Positions 8,253 through 17,906 of a stretch of DNA of 64,000 nt are shown piece after piece. The DNA lies in the NCBI RefSeq assembly GCF_019061305.1, contig NZ_JAHQZT010000008.1, positions 62,001 through 126,000 on the forward strand. Direction: 5' to 3'. The translations under genes and the position numbers were made by a program. This DNA comes from Marinobacterium weihaiense (GTDB lineage: Bacteria > Pseudomonadota > Gammaproteobacteria > Pseudomonadales > Balneatricaceae). The first letter of the stretch is position 1. Each line of letters begins with the position of its first letter. A model generated the notes under the pieces. It saw nothing but the letters and a program-made list of their open reading frames with translations. It had not been told where the DNA came from and did not search any database.

Positions 8253-9169
8253 TTATACAAACGTCCCTTGCCGTCAGGCTGGGTCTTGAAGCGGCGGTGC
8301 ACCCACATGTATTGACTGGGATCCTTGCGGATCGCCTTTTCCAGCTCATCGTTGATGCGCTGGGCATCGGCTTCGTCGTCACCTGAAGGAAAACCCTCGA
8401 TGATGGGGAACAGTTCCAGTTCGTAATGCCCGTCGGGCAGGCGGTGCTGGGCCAGCATCAGAATCGGTGAGCCGTTGAGCTTGGCCAGTCGCGCCGTGGC
8501 GGTAATGGTGGCGGCCTGGACCCCGAAGAAGCGGGCAAACACCGAGTGCTTGCGGCCGAAGTCCTGGTCCGGGGCGTACCAGATGATGTGGTTTTTGCGC
8601 AGGGCCTTGATCACCGAGCGGATGTCGGAGCGTTCGATGGACTGGCCGAAATAGCGGCTGCGCCCGCGGGTAATGATCTGCTCCATCAGATCGTTGTTGT
8701 GACGGCGATACATGGCATCCACCGGGTAGTGTTGTGCAAACAGCAGGCCACCCAGGTCCAGGGTGGAAAAATGGGCACCCAGCAGCAGTACGCCCTTGCC
8801 CTGGGCAAGGGCCGCGTCCAGATGCTCGCGTCCCTTGAGTGTCGTGCGATGCTCGAACACGCGGATCGGGCTCCACCAGGCCATGGCCGTTTCGAACATG
8901 CCGATACCGTTGTTTTCCAGAATGCGTCGTACCAGCTGCCGCTGCTCTTCAGGGCCCCGTTCCGGGAAGCACAGGCGCACATTGACTTCAGTGATGTGGC
9001 GACGCTGGCGGTTGAAGTGGTACAGCAGTCTGCCCAGCAGTCGGCCCAGCCTGATCTGCGCGCCCCAGGGCAGTCGGTTCAGCAGCCAAAGCAGGCCGGT
9101 GCCGAGCCAGATATGCCAATAGCGCGGGGACATGAAGCTGGAGTCTGAGGCGGTTGTCTTGGTGGTCAC
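8249..9169 (-). CDS. lpxL: Lipid A late acyltransferase (LpxL/HtrB family)
   Basis: A 306-residue member of the lysophospholipid/lauroyl acyltransferase family that adds a secondary acyl chain to Kdo2-lipid A at the inner membrane. The catalytic HX4D motif is GAHFSTLDLGG (about residues 130-140). One N-terminal membrane anchor (YWHIWLGTGLLWLLNRL) is followed by HITEVNVRLCFPE, a conserved family block. The start is GTG at 9169 with GGAAG upstream; the in-frame ATG at 9133 lacks a ribosome site. It heads the minus-strand glycan operon and faces ugd across a 163-base divergent gap. LpxL versus LpxM or LpxP specificity is not certain. Confidence 0.85.
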   Translation of the reverse strand: MTTKTTASDSSFMSPRYWHIWLGTGLLWLLNRLPWGAQIRLGRLLGRLLYHFNRQRRHITEVNVRLCFPERGPEEQRQLVRRILENNGIGMFETAMAWWSPIRVFEHRTTLKGREHLDAALAQGKGVLLLGAHFSTLDLGGLLFAQHYPVDAMYRRHNNDLMEQIITRGRSRYFGQSIERSDIRSVIKALRKNHIIWYAPDQDFGRKHSVFARFFGVQAATITATARLAKLNGSPILMLAQHRLPDGHYELELFPIIEGFPSGDDEADAQRINDELEKAIRKDPSQYMWVHRRFKTQPDGKGRLYK

Positions 9170-9282
9170 GGTAAGTGTCTTCCAAAAGAGATGACGCTAT
9201 TGTAAGGCGCTGCCTGAGCACGGGCAAACGACCTGGACGCCAATGCCGGTCCGGGCGCGCCATCCGTGTTGCGACACGGCTG

Positions 9283-9291
9283 TGGTATGAT
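9283..9291 (+). promoter_or_regulatory. Predicted extended -10 promoter of ugd
   Basis: TGGTATGAT is a TGn extension plus a -10 hexamer differing from consensus at one base, 42 bases before the ugd start. It lies in the divergent lpxL-ugd gap. No convincing -35 box is present. Confidence 0.45.
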
Positions 9292-9332
9292 TGCGGTTTC
9301 ACCTGACACGCTAACCGTGAACGAGAATCGTG

Positions 9333-10502
9333 ATGAAGATAGCCGTAGCCGGGACCGGATATGTCGGTCTTTCCAATGCCGTCTTGCTGGCACAGCACAA
9401 TGAAGTCGTAGCGCTGGATATCATGCCCGAGAAGGTGGCGCAGCTGAATCGGGGCGAATCGCCCATCGAGGACGCCGAAATCAGTGCGTATCTCGCCTCC
9501 GGCAAGCTCAATCTGACCGCCACGCTGGACCGTGAAACGGCCTACCAGGGGGCCGATTTCGTCATCGTGGCCACACCCACCGATTACGATCCCCAGACGC
9601 ACTATTTCAACACGGCCAGCGTTGAAGCGGTGGTGCAGGATGTGTTGGCGTTCAACCCGGCCGCGACCCTGGTGATCAAGTCAACGGTGCCGGTGGGGTT
9701 CACCCGTGACCTCAAGGCACGGCTGGGCATCGATAACCTGATGTTTTCGCCCGAGTTTCTGCGCGAAGGCAAGGCGCTCTACGACAACCTCTATCCTTCG
9801 CGCATCATCGTCGGCGAACAGTCCGAACGGGCCCGCGTGTTTGCCGGACTGCTGCAGCAGGGGGCACTGAAAGAGCACGTGGATGTGCTGTTCACCGACT
9901 CGACCGAGGCGGAAGCGATCAAGCTGTTTGCCAACACCTATCTGGCGATGCGCGTGGCCTATTTCAATGAGCTCGACAGCTATGCGGAAACCCATGGCTT
10001 GAACGCACGCCAGATTATCGAGGGCATAGGACTGGATCCGCGCATCGGCTCGCACTACAACAATCCGTCGTTCGGCTACGGGGGCTACTGCCTGCCCAAG
10101 GACACCAAGCAGCTGCTGGCCAACTTTGCCGAGGTGCCCAATAATCTGATCAAGGCGATTGTCGATGCCAACGATACCCGCAAGGACTACATTGCCCAGG
10201 CGGTGCTGAGTCGCAAGCCGGCCGTGGTAGGCATTTACCGCCTGGTGATGAAGGCAGGGTCCGACAATTTCCGCGCCTCAGCCATTCAGGGCGTGATGCA
10301 GCGTATTCTGGATCAGGGCATCAAGGTGGTCATTTTCGAACCGGTGCTCCAAGAGGACAACTTCGCCGGTGTGCCGGTCATGGACGATCTGAATGCATTC
10401 ACGCAGTTGAGCGATGTCATTATTGCCAACCGCCTGACGGATGAACTCGCTGCCTGTCGCGACAAGGTGTATACCCGCGACCTGTTCGGTGTGGATTCCT
10501 GA
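9333..10502 (+). CDS. ugd: UDP-glucose 6-dehydrogenase
   Basis: A 389-residue UDP-glucose/GDP-mannose dehydrogenase-family protein that oxidises UDP-glucose twice to UDP-glucuronate with two NAD. It starts [19 protein letters not shown] (GxGxxG NAD site), has [12 protein letters not shown] (about 110), and the catalytic cysteine lies in [14 protein letters not shown] (about residue 250). The length fits the short bacterial Ugd form. The ATG at 9333 has GAGA in place; the GTG directly before it is a less likely start. The product can feed the UDP-glucuronate epimerase at 5019-6011. The short form and motif pattern favour UDP-glucose over GDP-mannose. Confidence 0.92.
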   Translation: MKIAVAGTGYVGLSNAVLLAQHNEVVALDIMPEKVAQLNRGESPIEDAEISAYLASGKLNLTATLDRETAYQGADFVIVATPTDYDPQTHYFNTASVEAVVQDVLAFNPAATLVIKSTVPVGFTRDLKARLGIDNLMFSPEFLREGKALYDNLYPSRIIVGEQSERARVFAGLLQQGALKEHVDVLFTDSTEAEAIKLFANTYLAMRVAYFNELDSYAETHGLNARQIIEGIGLDPRIGSHYNNPSFGYGGYCLPKDTKQLLANFAEVPNNLIKAIVDANDTRKDYIAQAVLSRKPAVVGIYRLVMKAGSDNFRASAIQGVMQRILDQGIKVVIFEPVLQEDNFAGVPVMDDLNAFTQLSDVIIANRLTDELAACRDKVYTRDLFGVDS

Positions 10503-10536
10503 TTTATTCGTCGTCTGAAACAGCCGGATAGCCTGC

Positions 10537-12339
10537 ATGCAGTCAAATGTAACCAAGAACGATGTTCGGAAGCCGAAACCCGACGCCCCCGGTGCCGATA
10601 CCGAAAGCGTCTGGGTCCTGTATCGCCGCCTGCTGACCTATGCCCGACCGCTATGGCTGGCTTTCATGCTCAGCTTCATCGGGTTTGCCATTTATGGCTT
10701 TGGTCAGGCGTTGTCGGCCAAGTGGCTGGAAATGGTGGTGGATACGGTACAGGCCAACCAGTATGACCAGCGCTGGTTTTTGGCACTGGCCGTGCTGGGC
10801 ATCTTTCTGGTACGCGGCGTGGGCGCCTTTGTTGGCAATTACTGTATCGCCTATGTCGGGCGTGAAGTGATTCACACGCTGCGTACCGACGTGTTCGAGC
10901 GCCTGCTCAAACTGCCATCGTACTACTACACCCGAAACTCCAGCGGCGAACTGCTGGCCAAGTTGACCTACAACGTGGAGCAGGTGACCGGTGCGGTCAC
11001 CAATGCGTTGAAAACCTTGTTTCGCGAAGGCCTGACCGTTGTGGGGTTGCTGGGGTATATGTTGTACCTCAACTGGAAGCTGACGCTGATTTTCATCGCG
11101 GCCGGACCGTTGATCGCGTTGGTGGTTTCGGTGGCCGCCAAGCGCATGCGCCGGTTGAGTCGCCATATCCAGCAGTCCGTGGGAGATATCACCGAGTCGG
11201 CGTCAGAGTCGATCAAGGGCTATCAGGTGGTGCGCATTTTCGGTGGTGAGGATGCCGAAAAGGAGCGCTTTCGCCAGGCCAGTCTGCAGAACAAGCGCCA
11301 GTACATGAAGCTGGTGGTGACCCAATCCCTGAACACACCCATCATCCAGTTGCTGGTCGCCTTGGCCTTGGCGGCCTTGCTGTTTCTGGCGATGCATCCC
11401 GATGTCATGGGGACCCTGACAACCGGTGGTTTCGTTGCCTTCCTGACGGCGGCGGGCATGATCACCAAGCCACTGCGTCAGCTGACCAATGTGATCTCCA
11501 TCGTGCAGAAAGGGGTGGCTGCATCCGAGAGCCTGTTCGAAGTGCTGGATGAGCCCGCCGAAAAGGACCTGGGCACCCGGCAGGTCGAGCGGATCGGTGA
11601 TATCGAGTTTCGCCACCTGGGCTTTACCTACCCAGGCACCGACAAGCAGGTGCTGCAGGATGTGTGCCTTACCTTGCCCAGGGGCAAGACCGTGGCCCTA
11701 GTGGGCCGCTCGGGCAGTGGCAAGTCGACGCTGGCCAGTCTGCTGCCGCGCTTCAATGATGGCTGGTGCGGCGAGTTGCTGCTCAATGGTGAACCGCTGC
11801 AGGCGTTCAGCCTCGACAGTCTCAGGGATCAGATTGCACTGGTCAACCAGAACGTGGTGCTGTTCAACGGTACCATTGCCGAAAATATTGCCTATGGCCG
11901 CATGGCCGGCGCCAGCGAGGCGGATATTCTGGCGGCGGCGGAGGCCGCGCATGTCACCGAGTTCGTCAATAAGATGCCGGATGGCATCAATACGCTGGTG
12001 GGGGAAGATGGTGTGATGCTGTCGGGTGGTCAGCGTCAGCGCATTGCCATCGCCCGCGCCATTCTCAAGGATGCGCCCATCCTGATTTTGGATGAGGCCA
12101 CCTCGGCGCTGGATACCGAGTCCGAGCGTCATATCCAGGAAGCCCTTGAAGGCGTGATGCGGGGCCGGACCACGCTGGTGATTGCGCACCGCCTGTCGAC
12201 CATCGAGAAGGCGGACATGATCGTGGTGATGGAAGAGGGGCGTATTCTGGAGCAGGGTTCTCACGCCGAACTACTGGCACACCAGGGAGCCTATTCCCGC
12301 TTTCACACCCTACAGGCGGATACCGGGATGCTGCCGTGA
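10537..12339 (+). CDS. msbA: Lipid A export ABC transporter MsbA
   Basis: A 600-residue half-size ABC exporter. The N-terminal membrane domain (about residues 35-325) has six hydrophobic segments; the ATPase domain follows with Walker A GRSGSGKST (about 388-396), signature LSGGQRQR (about 495), Walker B ILILDEATSALD and the H-loop IAHRLST. Length and the C-terminal family pattern match MsbA, the inner-membrane flippase for lipid A-core. It overlaps waaA by four bases, an arrangement that places Kdo transfer and lipid A export together. An extra hydrophilic N-terminal tail of about 25 residues precedes the first membrane segment. Confidence 0.93.
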   Translation: MQSNVTKNDVRKPKPDAPGADTESVWVLYRRLLTYARPLWLAFMLSFIGFAIYGFGQALSAKWLEMVVDTVQANQYDQRWFLALAVLGIFLVRGVGAFVGNYCIAYVGREVIHTLRTDVFERLLKLPSYYYTRNSSGELLAKLTYNVEQVTGAVTNALKTLFREGLTVVGLLGYMLYLNWKLTLIFIAAGPLIALVVSVAAKRMRRLSRHIQQSVGDITESASESIKGYQVVRIFGGEDAEKERFRQASLQNKRQYMKLVVTQSLNTPIIQLLVALALAALLFLAMHPDVMGTLTTGGFVAFLTAAGMITKPLRQLTNVISIVQKGVAASESLFEVLDEPAEKDLGTRQVERIGDIEFRHLGFTYPGTDKQVLQDVCLTLPRGKTVALVGRSGSGKSTLASLLPRFNDGWCGELLLNGEPLQAFSLDSLRDQIALVNQNVVLFNGTIAENIAYGRMAGASEADILAAAEAAHVTEFVNKMPDGINTLVGEDGVMLSGGQRQRIAIARAILKDAPILILDEATSALDTESERHIQEALEGVMRGRTTLVIAHRLSTIEKADMIVVMEEGRILEQGSHAELLAHQGAYSRFHTLQADTGMLP

Positions 12340-13607
12340 GCCGCATGCTCAAGACGCTCTACACCGGCCTGTTTTATCTGGCCACGCCGCTGCTGCTGTT
12401 CCGCCTCTGGCAGCGCGGTTGCAAGGCGCCCGGCTATCGGCGCGACTGGCGCCAGCGGTTGGGATTGGGGGCTTCGCTGCCGGGGCCAGTGATCTGGGTG
12501 CATGCGGTGTCAGTGGGCGAGACGGTGGCCGTCGCGCCGTTGGTCAAGCATCTGCTGGCAACCTATCCGCGGCACCGTATTCTGATCACCAACATGACGC
12601 CTACCGGGGCGGACCAGGTGCGCGCGCTGTTTGGTGATCGTGTCGAACAGCGTTTCTGTCCCTGGGATCTGCCGCTGGCACACAGGGCATTTCTGCGTCG
12701 GACACGGCCGGCGCTGTGCATCATCGTCGAAACCGAACTCTGGCCCAATATGCTGGCCCAGTGTGCCCGTGCCGGGGTGCCGGTGCTGCTGGCCAATGCA
12801 CGCCTGTCGGAACGTTCGGCCCGCGGCTACCGCCGGCTTGCGGCACTGACGCGGCCCATGCTGCAGCACCTGAGCCTGGTCGCGGCACAGAATACGGCCG
12901 ATGCCGAGCGATTCATTGCGCTGGGCATGCCGCCCGCGCGCGTAGAGGTGACCGGCAGCATCAAGTTCGATCTGCAGCCGGATGCTGCGGCGGTACAGGA
13001 CGGGCAGGCCCTGCGCCGGCAGCTGGGTGCGGAGCGACCGGTGCTGATTGCGGCCAGTACCCATCAGGGCGAAGACGAGATGTTGCTGCAGGCCTGGCAA
13101 CGTCTCAGGGCGGTACATGCGGACCTGGTCTTGATGCTGGTGCCACGTCACCCGGAGCGCTTCGCCGATGTGGCAGCGTTGTGCCGTCGCTACAGCGAAC
13201 GGCTGGTCTGTCGCAGCAACGGCCAGGCGCCTGATCGACAAACCGAGCTGTATCTGGGTGACAGCATGGGTGAATTGATGCAGTTCTATGCGGCGGCGGA
13301 TATCGCCTTTGTCGGCGGCAGTTTCAGCGGCACCGGCGGGCACAACCCGCTGGAGCCGGCGGCGCTGGGGCTGCCGGTGGTCATGGGGCCGGACTGCTTC
13401 AATTTCCAGGCCATCACCGATGCCCTGATCGAGCAGGGTGGTCTGGTGCGGGCCGAGGACGCCGACGCTCTGGTGGCGCAGCTGTCAGCCTGGCTGGGCC
13501 AGCGCGAGCTGGCGCGCCAGGCCGGGGCGCAGGGGGCGGCCTTCGTGGCCGCCAATCGCGGTGCGCTGGAACGGCTGCAGCAGGCCGTGGCGCGGCTGCT
13601 GGGCTGA
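12336..13607 (+). CDS. waaA: Kdo transferase WaaA (KdtA)
   Basis: A 423-residue GT30 enzyme that transfers Kdo from CMP-Kdo to lipid IVA at the inner membrane. An N-terminal anchor (LYTGLFYLATPLLLFRLWQRG) is followed by the family signature IWVHAVSVGETVAVAPLV (about residues 50-68), ITNMTPTGADQV, and the donor-site block FVGGSFSGTGGHNPLEPAALGLPVVMGP (about 325-352). The GTG start at 12336 overlaps the msbA stop; ATG 12345 is the alternative. One, two or more Kdo additions cannot be predicted. It ends four bases before the convergent cyaY stop. Confidence 0.95.
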   Translation: MSRMLKTLYTGLFYLATPLLLFRLWQRGCKAPGYRRDWRQRLGLGASLPGPVIWVHAVSVGETVAVAPLVKHLLATYPRHRILITNMTPTGADQVRALFGDRVEQRFCPWDLPLAHRAFLRRTRPALCIIVETELWPNMLAQCARAGVPVLLANARLSERSARGYRRLAALTRPMLQHLSLVAAQNTADAERFIALGMPPARVEVTGSIKFDLQPDAAAVQDGQALRRQLGAERPVLIAASTHQGEDEMLLQAWQRLRAVHADLVLMLVPRHPERFADVAALCRRYSERLVCRSNGQAPDRQTELYLGDSMGELMQFYAAADIAFVGGSFSGTGGHNPLEPAALGLPVVMGPDCFNFQAITDALIEQGGLVRAEDADALVAQLSAWLGQRELARQAGAQGAAFVAANRGALERLQQAVARLLG

Positions 13608-13611
13608 GCCG

Positions 13612-13932
13612 TCAGAGGCCTCTGAAATCAAAGGCTTCGCCGGCCTGTTCGGCAAATGCCGCCTGGAGCACCTCGGTCAGGGGGGCGCCATCGCTGTCGC
13701 GCAGCCATTGTTCGCCATCGTGATCGAAATGGAAGCCGCCGTTGCGGGTGGCGACCCACAGCTGCTTGACCGGCGGCTGGCGCGTGAAAATGATCTGGCT
13801 GCCGTTTTCGCATTTCACCGTCATCATGCCGCCGTTGCTTTCGTAATCCAGGTCGCTTTCGGCCTCGTCCAGAATCTCTTCGATCTGTTCCAGCGTGGTG
13901 TCAACCCGGCTCATGAACTCGGATTCGGTCAT
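13612..13932 (-). CDS. cyaY: Frataxin-like iron-binding protein CyaY
   Basis: A 106-residue bacterial frataxin. The acidic first helix (DTTLEQIEEILDEAESDLDYE) carries the iron-binding carboxylates, and the beta sheet holds the conserved VKCENGSQIIFTRQPPVKQLWVATRNGGFHF. CyaY modulates IscS-driven Fe-S cluster assembly in the cytoplasm. It faces the lptM-lysA operon across a divergent gap, as in many gammaproteobacteria, and converges on waaA. Confidence 0.95.
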   Translation of the reverse strand: MTESEFMSRVDTTLEQIEEILDEAESDLDYESNGGMMTVKCENGSQIIFTRQPPVKQLWVATRNGGFHFDHDGEQWLRDSDGAPLTEVLQAAFAEQAGEAFDFRGL

Positions 13933-14012
13933 AGGGCTATCTCTCTGCAGACAAATATCGGTGGATGAGTATAACTCAGCCGGGGGCGGTACTCAGCCCT
14001 TGTGCGCAAGGG

Positions 14013-14018
14013 TATAAT
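14013..14018 (+). promoter_or_regulatory. Predicted -10 box of lptM-lysA operon
   Basis: A perfect TATAAT lies 57 bases before the lptM start in the cyaY-lptM divergent gap. No good -35 hexamer is found at 16-18 bases upstream. Confidence 0.5.
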
Positions 14019-14031
14019 CGGCGGTTAAAAC

Positions 14032-14049
14032 ACGTCCGCTGGCGGACGT
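14032..14049 (+). other. Perfect hairpin in lptM leader
   Basis: ACGTCCGC-TG-GCGGACGT is an 8-bp perfect inverted repeat 14 to 31 bases after the predicted -10 box and 26 bases before the lptM start. It would form a stable stem in the 5' leader. No run of T follows, so it is not a standard terminator. Confidence 0.5.
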
Positions 14050-14075
14050 TCAACCGAATAACAAAGGGATCGAGG

Positions 14076-14210
14076 ATGCTGAAACGCTGCTGGGCTGCCG
14101 TGTTGCTTGGCGTACTGCTACTGTCGGGCTGTGGCCAGAAGGGGCCGCTGTACCTGCCGGACGAAACCGCGGCGCATCATTCCGCTCCCGCTGAGAGTGT
14201 CCATGGATAA
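14076..14210 (+). CDS. lptM: Small lipoprotein LptM (YifL)
   Basis: A 44-residue lipoprotein. The signal peptide ends in lipobox LLSGC with Cys19, followed directly by GQKGPLYLP, the signature of LptM/YifL. LptM has been shown in E. coli to bind the LptDE complex and help LptD mature at the outer membrane. ATG 14076 has GAGG upstream; a longer open frame further upstream is not used because it would bury the signal peptide. It overlaps lysA by eight bases, the same neighbour as in other gammaproteobacteria. Confidence 0.93.
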   Translation: MLKRCWAAVLLGVLLLSGCGQKGPLYLPDETAAHHSAPAESVHG

Positions 14211-15456
14211 TTTCGAATACCGCAACGGTCGCCTGTTTGTCGAAGAGGTGGCGCTGGAACGTATCGCCGATGAATTCGGTACCCCTGTCTACGTCTACTC
14301 CCGTGACGCCCTGGAGCGCGCCTACCAGAGCTATGCGCAGGCGCTGGAAGGTCATGATGCCCTGGTCTGCTACGCCGTCAAGGCTAACTCCAACCTGGCC
14401 GTGCTCAACGTGCTGGCCCGTCAGGGCGCCGGGTTCGACATCGTCTCTGCCGGTGAGCTGGAGCGTGTGCTGCGAGCCGGTGGCGACCCGGCCAAGGTGG
14501 TGTTCTCGGGGGTCGGCAAGCAGCCGGACGAGATCCGCCGCGCGCTGGAAGCCGGCATCCTGTGCTTCAACGTCGAGTCCGATGCCGAGCTGGACCGCAT
14601 CAATGCGGTTGCGGCGCAGCTGGGCGTCAAGGCACCGGTCTCCTTCCGCGTCAATCCGGACGTGGACGCCGGTACGCACCCCTATATTTCCACCGGCCTG
14701 AAGGAAAACAAGTTCGGCATCGATATCGATACCGCCGTGGACGTTTACCGCCGTGCCGCTGCCCTGGAGCATGTCCGCGTGGTGGGCATGGACTGCCATA
14801 TCGGCAGCCAGCTGACCGAGGTCAGCCCCTTCCTGGACGCCATCGACCGCCTGCTGGCGCTGCTGGATACCCTCGCCACCGAGGGCATTCACATTCAGCA
14901 CCTGGATCTGGGCGGTGGTTTGGGCGTGTGCTACACCGACGAAACCCCGCCGACGCCGGGCGAGTATATCGAGCAGGTACTGGCCAAGCTGCAGGGCCGT
15001 GGCTACAAGCTGATTTTCGAGCCGGGTCGCTCCATTGCCGCCAACGCCGGTGTCATGCTGACTCGCGTCGAGTTTCTCAAGCAGACCGGCGACAAGAACT
15101 TTGCCATCATCGATGGCGCCATGAACGACCTGATTCGTCCCTCGCTGTACGGTGCCTACCAGGAGATCATTCCGGCGACCCTGCGTGAAGACGGCGAGAC
15201 CAAGCCCTGGGATCTGGTCGGCCCGGTCTGCGAGACCGGCGACTTTCTCGGCAAGGACCGTGCCCTCAACCTGCAGCCGGGCGACCTGCTGGCGGTCTGC
15301 TCGGCCGGGGCCTACGGTTTTGTTATGGCGTCCAACTACAACACCCGTCCGCGCCCGGCCGAGGTGATGGTGGATGACAACCAGGCCTGCCTGGTGCGTG
15401 CCCGCGAGACCCTGCATGACCTGATGCGTGGCGAACAGCTGCTGCCCGAGGCCTGA
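14203..15456 (+). CDS. lysA: Diaminopimelate decarboxylase
   Basis: A 417-residue PLP enzyme of the alanine racemase-like fold III group that makes L-lysine from meso-diaminopimelate. The PLP lysine is Lys60 in [22 protein letters not shown] (about 233-245) is the glycine loop for the phosphate, and [11 protein letters not shown] plus [11 protein letters not shown] are substrate-site blocks; the Cys of GPVCETGD comes from the partner subunit. ATG 14203 lies inside the lptM end. dapF follows after 14 bases, so the last two steps of lysine synthesis are encoded together. Confidence 0.96.
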   Translation: MDNFEYRNGRLFVEEVALERIADEFGTPVYVYSRDALERAYQSYAQALEGHDALVCYAVKANSNLAVLNVLARQGAGFDIVSAGELERVLRAGGDPAKVVFSGVGKQPDEIRRALEAGILCFNVESDAELDRINAVAAQLGVKAPVSFRVNPDVDAGTHPYISTGLKENKFGIDIDTAVDVYRRAAALEHVRVVGMDCHIGSQLTEVSPFLDAIDRLLALLDTLATEGIHIQHLDLGGGLGVCYTDETPPTPGEYIEQVLAKLQGRGYKLIFEPGRSIAANAGVMLTRVEFLKQTGDKNFAIIDGAMNDLIRPSLYGAYQEIIPATLREDGETKPWDLVGPVCETGDFLGKDRALNLQPGDLLAVCSAGAYGFVMASNYNTRPRPAEVMVDDNQACLVRARETLHDLMRGEQLLPEA

Positions 15457-15470
15457 ACGGAGTCACCGCT

Positions 15471-16301
15471 ATGCTGGTACGCTTTACCAAAATGCACGGC
15501 CTGGGCAACGACTTCATGGTGGTGGATGCGTTGTCACAACGGGTGCGCATCACCCCGGCCATCGTGCGCAAGTTGTCGGACCGCCACCTGGGCATCGGCT
15601 TTGACCAGCTGTTGCTGGTCGAGCCGCCCAGCCGTCCGGACATGGACTTCCGCTACCGCATCTTCAATGCCGACGGCTCTGAAGTGGAACATTGCGGCAA
15701 CGGTGCACGCTGTTTCGGGCGCTTCGTGCGCGAGCGCCGCCTGACGATGAAGGACGAAATTCGCGTCGAAACCGCCCGGGGCCAGGCCATTCTGTACCTG
15801 TTGCCGGACCGTCAGGTGGATGTCGATATGGGCGTGCCCCAGCTGCAGCCGGCCGAAGTGCCTTTCCAGGCGGAACGCCAGGCCGCGACCTATGCGGTCG
15901 AGGTCGAGGGCAAGGTGGTGGATCTGAGCGTGGTCTCCATGGGCAATCCGCACGGCGTGCTGGTGGTCGACAGCGTGGAGCGGGCACCGGTGGAGACACT
16001 GGGCCCAGCGCTGGAAGCACACCCGCGCTTTCCGCAGAAGGCCAATATCGGCTTCATGCAGATCGTGAACCGGGGCGAGGTGCGCCTGCGTGTGTTCGAG
16101 CGGGGCGCTGGTGAAACCCTGGCTTGCGGCACCGGCGCCTGTGCCGCTGTGGTGGCCGGTCGCCTGCGCGGGCTGCTGGACGAGGACGTGCTGGTGCACC
16201 TGCCGGGCGGTGACCTGCGCATTCGCTGGCCGGGCGAGGGCCAGGCGCTGCGCATGACCGGTCCGGCCACAACCGTATTCGAAGGACAGATTTACCTATG
16301 A
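15471..16301 (+). CDS. dapF: Diaminopimelate epimerase
   Basis: A 276-residue cofactor-independent epimerase converting LL- to meso-diaminopimelate for lysine and peptidoglycan. Two catalytic cysteines are seen: Cys75 in [11 protein letters not shown] and the second in [11 protein letters not shown] (about residue 220). The pseudo-symmetric halves start with [11 protein letters not shown]. The stop overlaps the DUF484 start by four bases. Confidence 0.97.
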   Translation: MLVRFTKMHGLGNDFMVVDALSQRVRITPAIVRKLSDRHLGIGFDQLLLVEPPSRPDMDFRYRIFNADGSEVEHCGNGARCFGRFVRERRLTMKDEIRVETARGQAILYLLPDRQVDVDMGVPQLQPAEVPFQAERQAATYAVEVEGKVVDLSVVSMGNPHGVLVVDSVERAPVETLGPALEAHPRFPQKANIGFMQIVNRGEVRLRVFERGAGETLACGTGACAAVVAGRLRGLLDEDVLVHLPGGDLRIRWPGEGQALRMTGPATTVFEGQIYL

Positions 16302-16996
16302 GCGATGCAAGCGACGTACTCGACGCGCCGGTGCTGAGCGCCGAGCAGGTGGCCGACTATCTGGCGGCGCATCCGGACTTCTTCACCGCGCACACCCATC
16401 TGCTGGAAAAACTGTATGTGCCGCACCAGCGCGGCACGGCAGTCTCTTTGGTGGAGCGGCAGACGTCGCTGCTGCGCGAACGCAACCAGCAGCTGCACGG
16501 TCATCTGGCCGACATGCTGGATGCGGCACGGCACAATGATGTCCAGTTCGAAAAGACCAAGCGCATGGTGCTGGCCCTGCTCGAATCCTGGACCCTGGAT
16601 GACGTGGCGGTGGCGATTGAAGAAAGCCTGTGCCGGGATTTCTATGGCGACGAGACCGAGCTGCTGCTGTTCAGCGAACGTTCCCTGGCCAGCAACAGTA
16701 TTCGCACCCTGGCCCGCGCCGAGGATTCGCTGGTGCAGCCGCTGATCGAAACCAACCTGCCCAGCTGTGGCCAGCTGTCGGAGGCGATGAACCGCTTCCT
16801 GTTCCAGGAGCGCAGCGTCAAGGTGCAGTCGGCGGCGGTCGTGCCTCTGGTCAAAGGCGAGACTCTGGGGCTGCTGGCGATCGGCAGTCATGACCCCAAC
16901 TACTTCCAGAGCAGCCAGGGCACCCTGTTCCTGAGCTACGTGGGCGAGGTGCTCAGCCGGGTGATTTTCCGCATCCTGCAGGAGCAGGGAGGCTGA
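16298..16996 (+). CDS. DUF484 family protein
   Basis: A 232-residue DUF484 protein, a GAF-like family that lies between dapF and xerC in most gammaproteobacteria. The N-terminal block [38 protein letters not shown] (about 14-52) is its hallmark, then a coiled-coil stretch (about 50-85) and a GAF-like domain (about 95-232). Its job is not known; the family's constant place next to xerC hints at a link with chromosome or cell-division functions. It overlaps dapF by four bases and is one base before xerC. Confidence 0.85.
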   Translation: MSDASDVLDAPVLSAEQVADYLAAHPDFFTAHTHLLEKLYVPHQRGTAVSLVERQTSLLRERNQQLHGHLADMLDAARHNDVQFEKTKRMVLALLESWTLDDVAVAIEESLCRDFYGDETELLLFSERSLASNSIRTLARAEDSLVQPLIETNLPSCGQLSEAMNRFLFQERSVKVQSAAVVPLVKGETLGLLAIGSHDPNYFQSSQGTLFLSYVGEVLSRVIFRILQEQGG

Positions 16997-16997
16997 G

Positions 16998-17906
16998 ATG
17001 GCCGTGCCGGCCGAAACGGATTGGCCACACCACTTCCTGCATTATCTGCGGGTTGAGCGTCAGCTCTCCCCGCACACGCTGAATAACTATCGGCGTGACC
17101 TTGATACGCTGCTGACCGAGACCGGCGGCGGCCGTCACCCCTGGAGCGCACTCGACGAAACGGCGCTGCGCTACGCCATCGGTGCCCTGCATGCGCGTGG
17201 CCAGTCCGGGCGCAGCCTGCAGCGGTTGCTGTCTGCCGTGCGCTCCTTCTACCGTTTTCTGGCCCGGGAGGGCTGGGTCGCGCACAACCCGGCGCTGGCC
17301 GTGCAGGCCCCCCGAACGGCGCGCCGCCTGCCGCAAACGCTGGATACCGAACAGGTCGGCGCCCTGCTGGAGGTGAGCGGCGATGCGCCTCTGGATCGGC
17401 GGGACCGCGCCATCATGGAACTGATCTACTCGTCGGGCGTGCGCGTATCCGAGCTGGTCGGGATCGACCTGCGTGACCTGGATCTGACCGATGGTAGCCT
17501 GACCGTACTGGGCAAGGGCAACAAGCAGCGTCAGCTGCCGGTGGGACGCATGGCGCTGAGTGCCATCCGAGCCTGGCTCGAGGTCCGCGCCACCTTGGCG
17601 AAGGCCGATGAAACGGCGCTTTTCGTGGGCCAGACCGGCCGCCGCCTGAGCACCCGTGCAGTGGAACAGCGGCTGCGCAAGCGCGGTCAGCAACAGGGCA
17701 CCCAGGGGCGCGTGTATCCACACCGCTTACGGCACAGCTTTGCCAGCCACCTGCTTGAATCCAGCCGTGACCTGCGTGCGGTGCAGGAACTGCTCGGTCA
17801 CGCCAACATCAGTACCACACAGATCTATACCCACCTGGACTTTCAACATTTGATGGAGGTCTATGAACAGTCGCATCCACGGGCAAGGGAGAAACAGGAT
17901 GATTAA
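16998..17906 (+). CDS. xerC: Site-specific tyrosine recombinase XerC
   Basis: A 302-residue recombinase that acts with XerD at dif to resolve chromosome dimers. The N-terminal SAM-like DNA-binding domain spans about 10-95. The catalytic residues are visible: Arg in YSSGVRVSELVG, His and Arg in HRLRHSFASHLL, a second His in LLGHANIST and the nucleophile Tyr in TQIYTHLD. Length and the xerC-specific neighbourhood (dapF-DUF484 upstream, HAD gene downstream) separate it from XerD. The end overlaps the HAD gene start by eight bases. Confidence 0.94.
   Translation: MAVPAETDWPHHFLHYLRVERQLSPHTLNNYRRDLDTLLTETGGGRHPWSALDETALRYAIGALHARGQSGRSLQRLLSAVRSFYRFLAREGWVAHNPALAVQAPRTARRLPQTLDTEQVGALLEVSGDAPLDRRDRAIMELIYSSGVRVSELVGIDLRDLDLTDGSLTVLGKGNKQRQLPVGRMALSAIRAWLEVRATLAKADETALFVGQTGRRLSTRAVEQRLRKRGQQQGTQGRVYPHRLRHSFASHLLESSRDLRAVQELLGHANISTTQIYTHLDFQHLMEVYEQSHPRAREKQDD

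Noticed and set aside
14050-15417. A 455-codon open frame antisense to lysA and lptM
   Set aside because: Shadow of lysA; product shows no domain or ribosome site.
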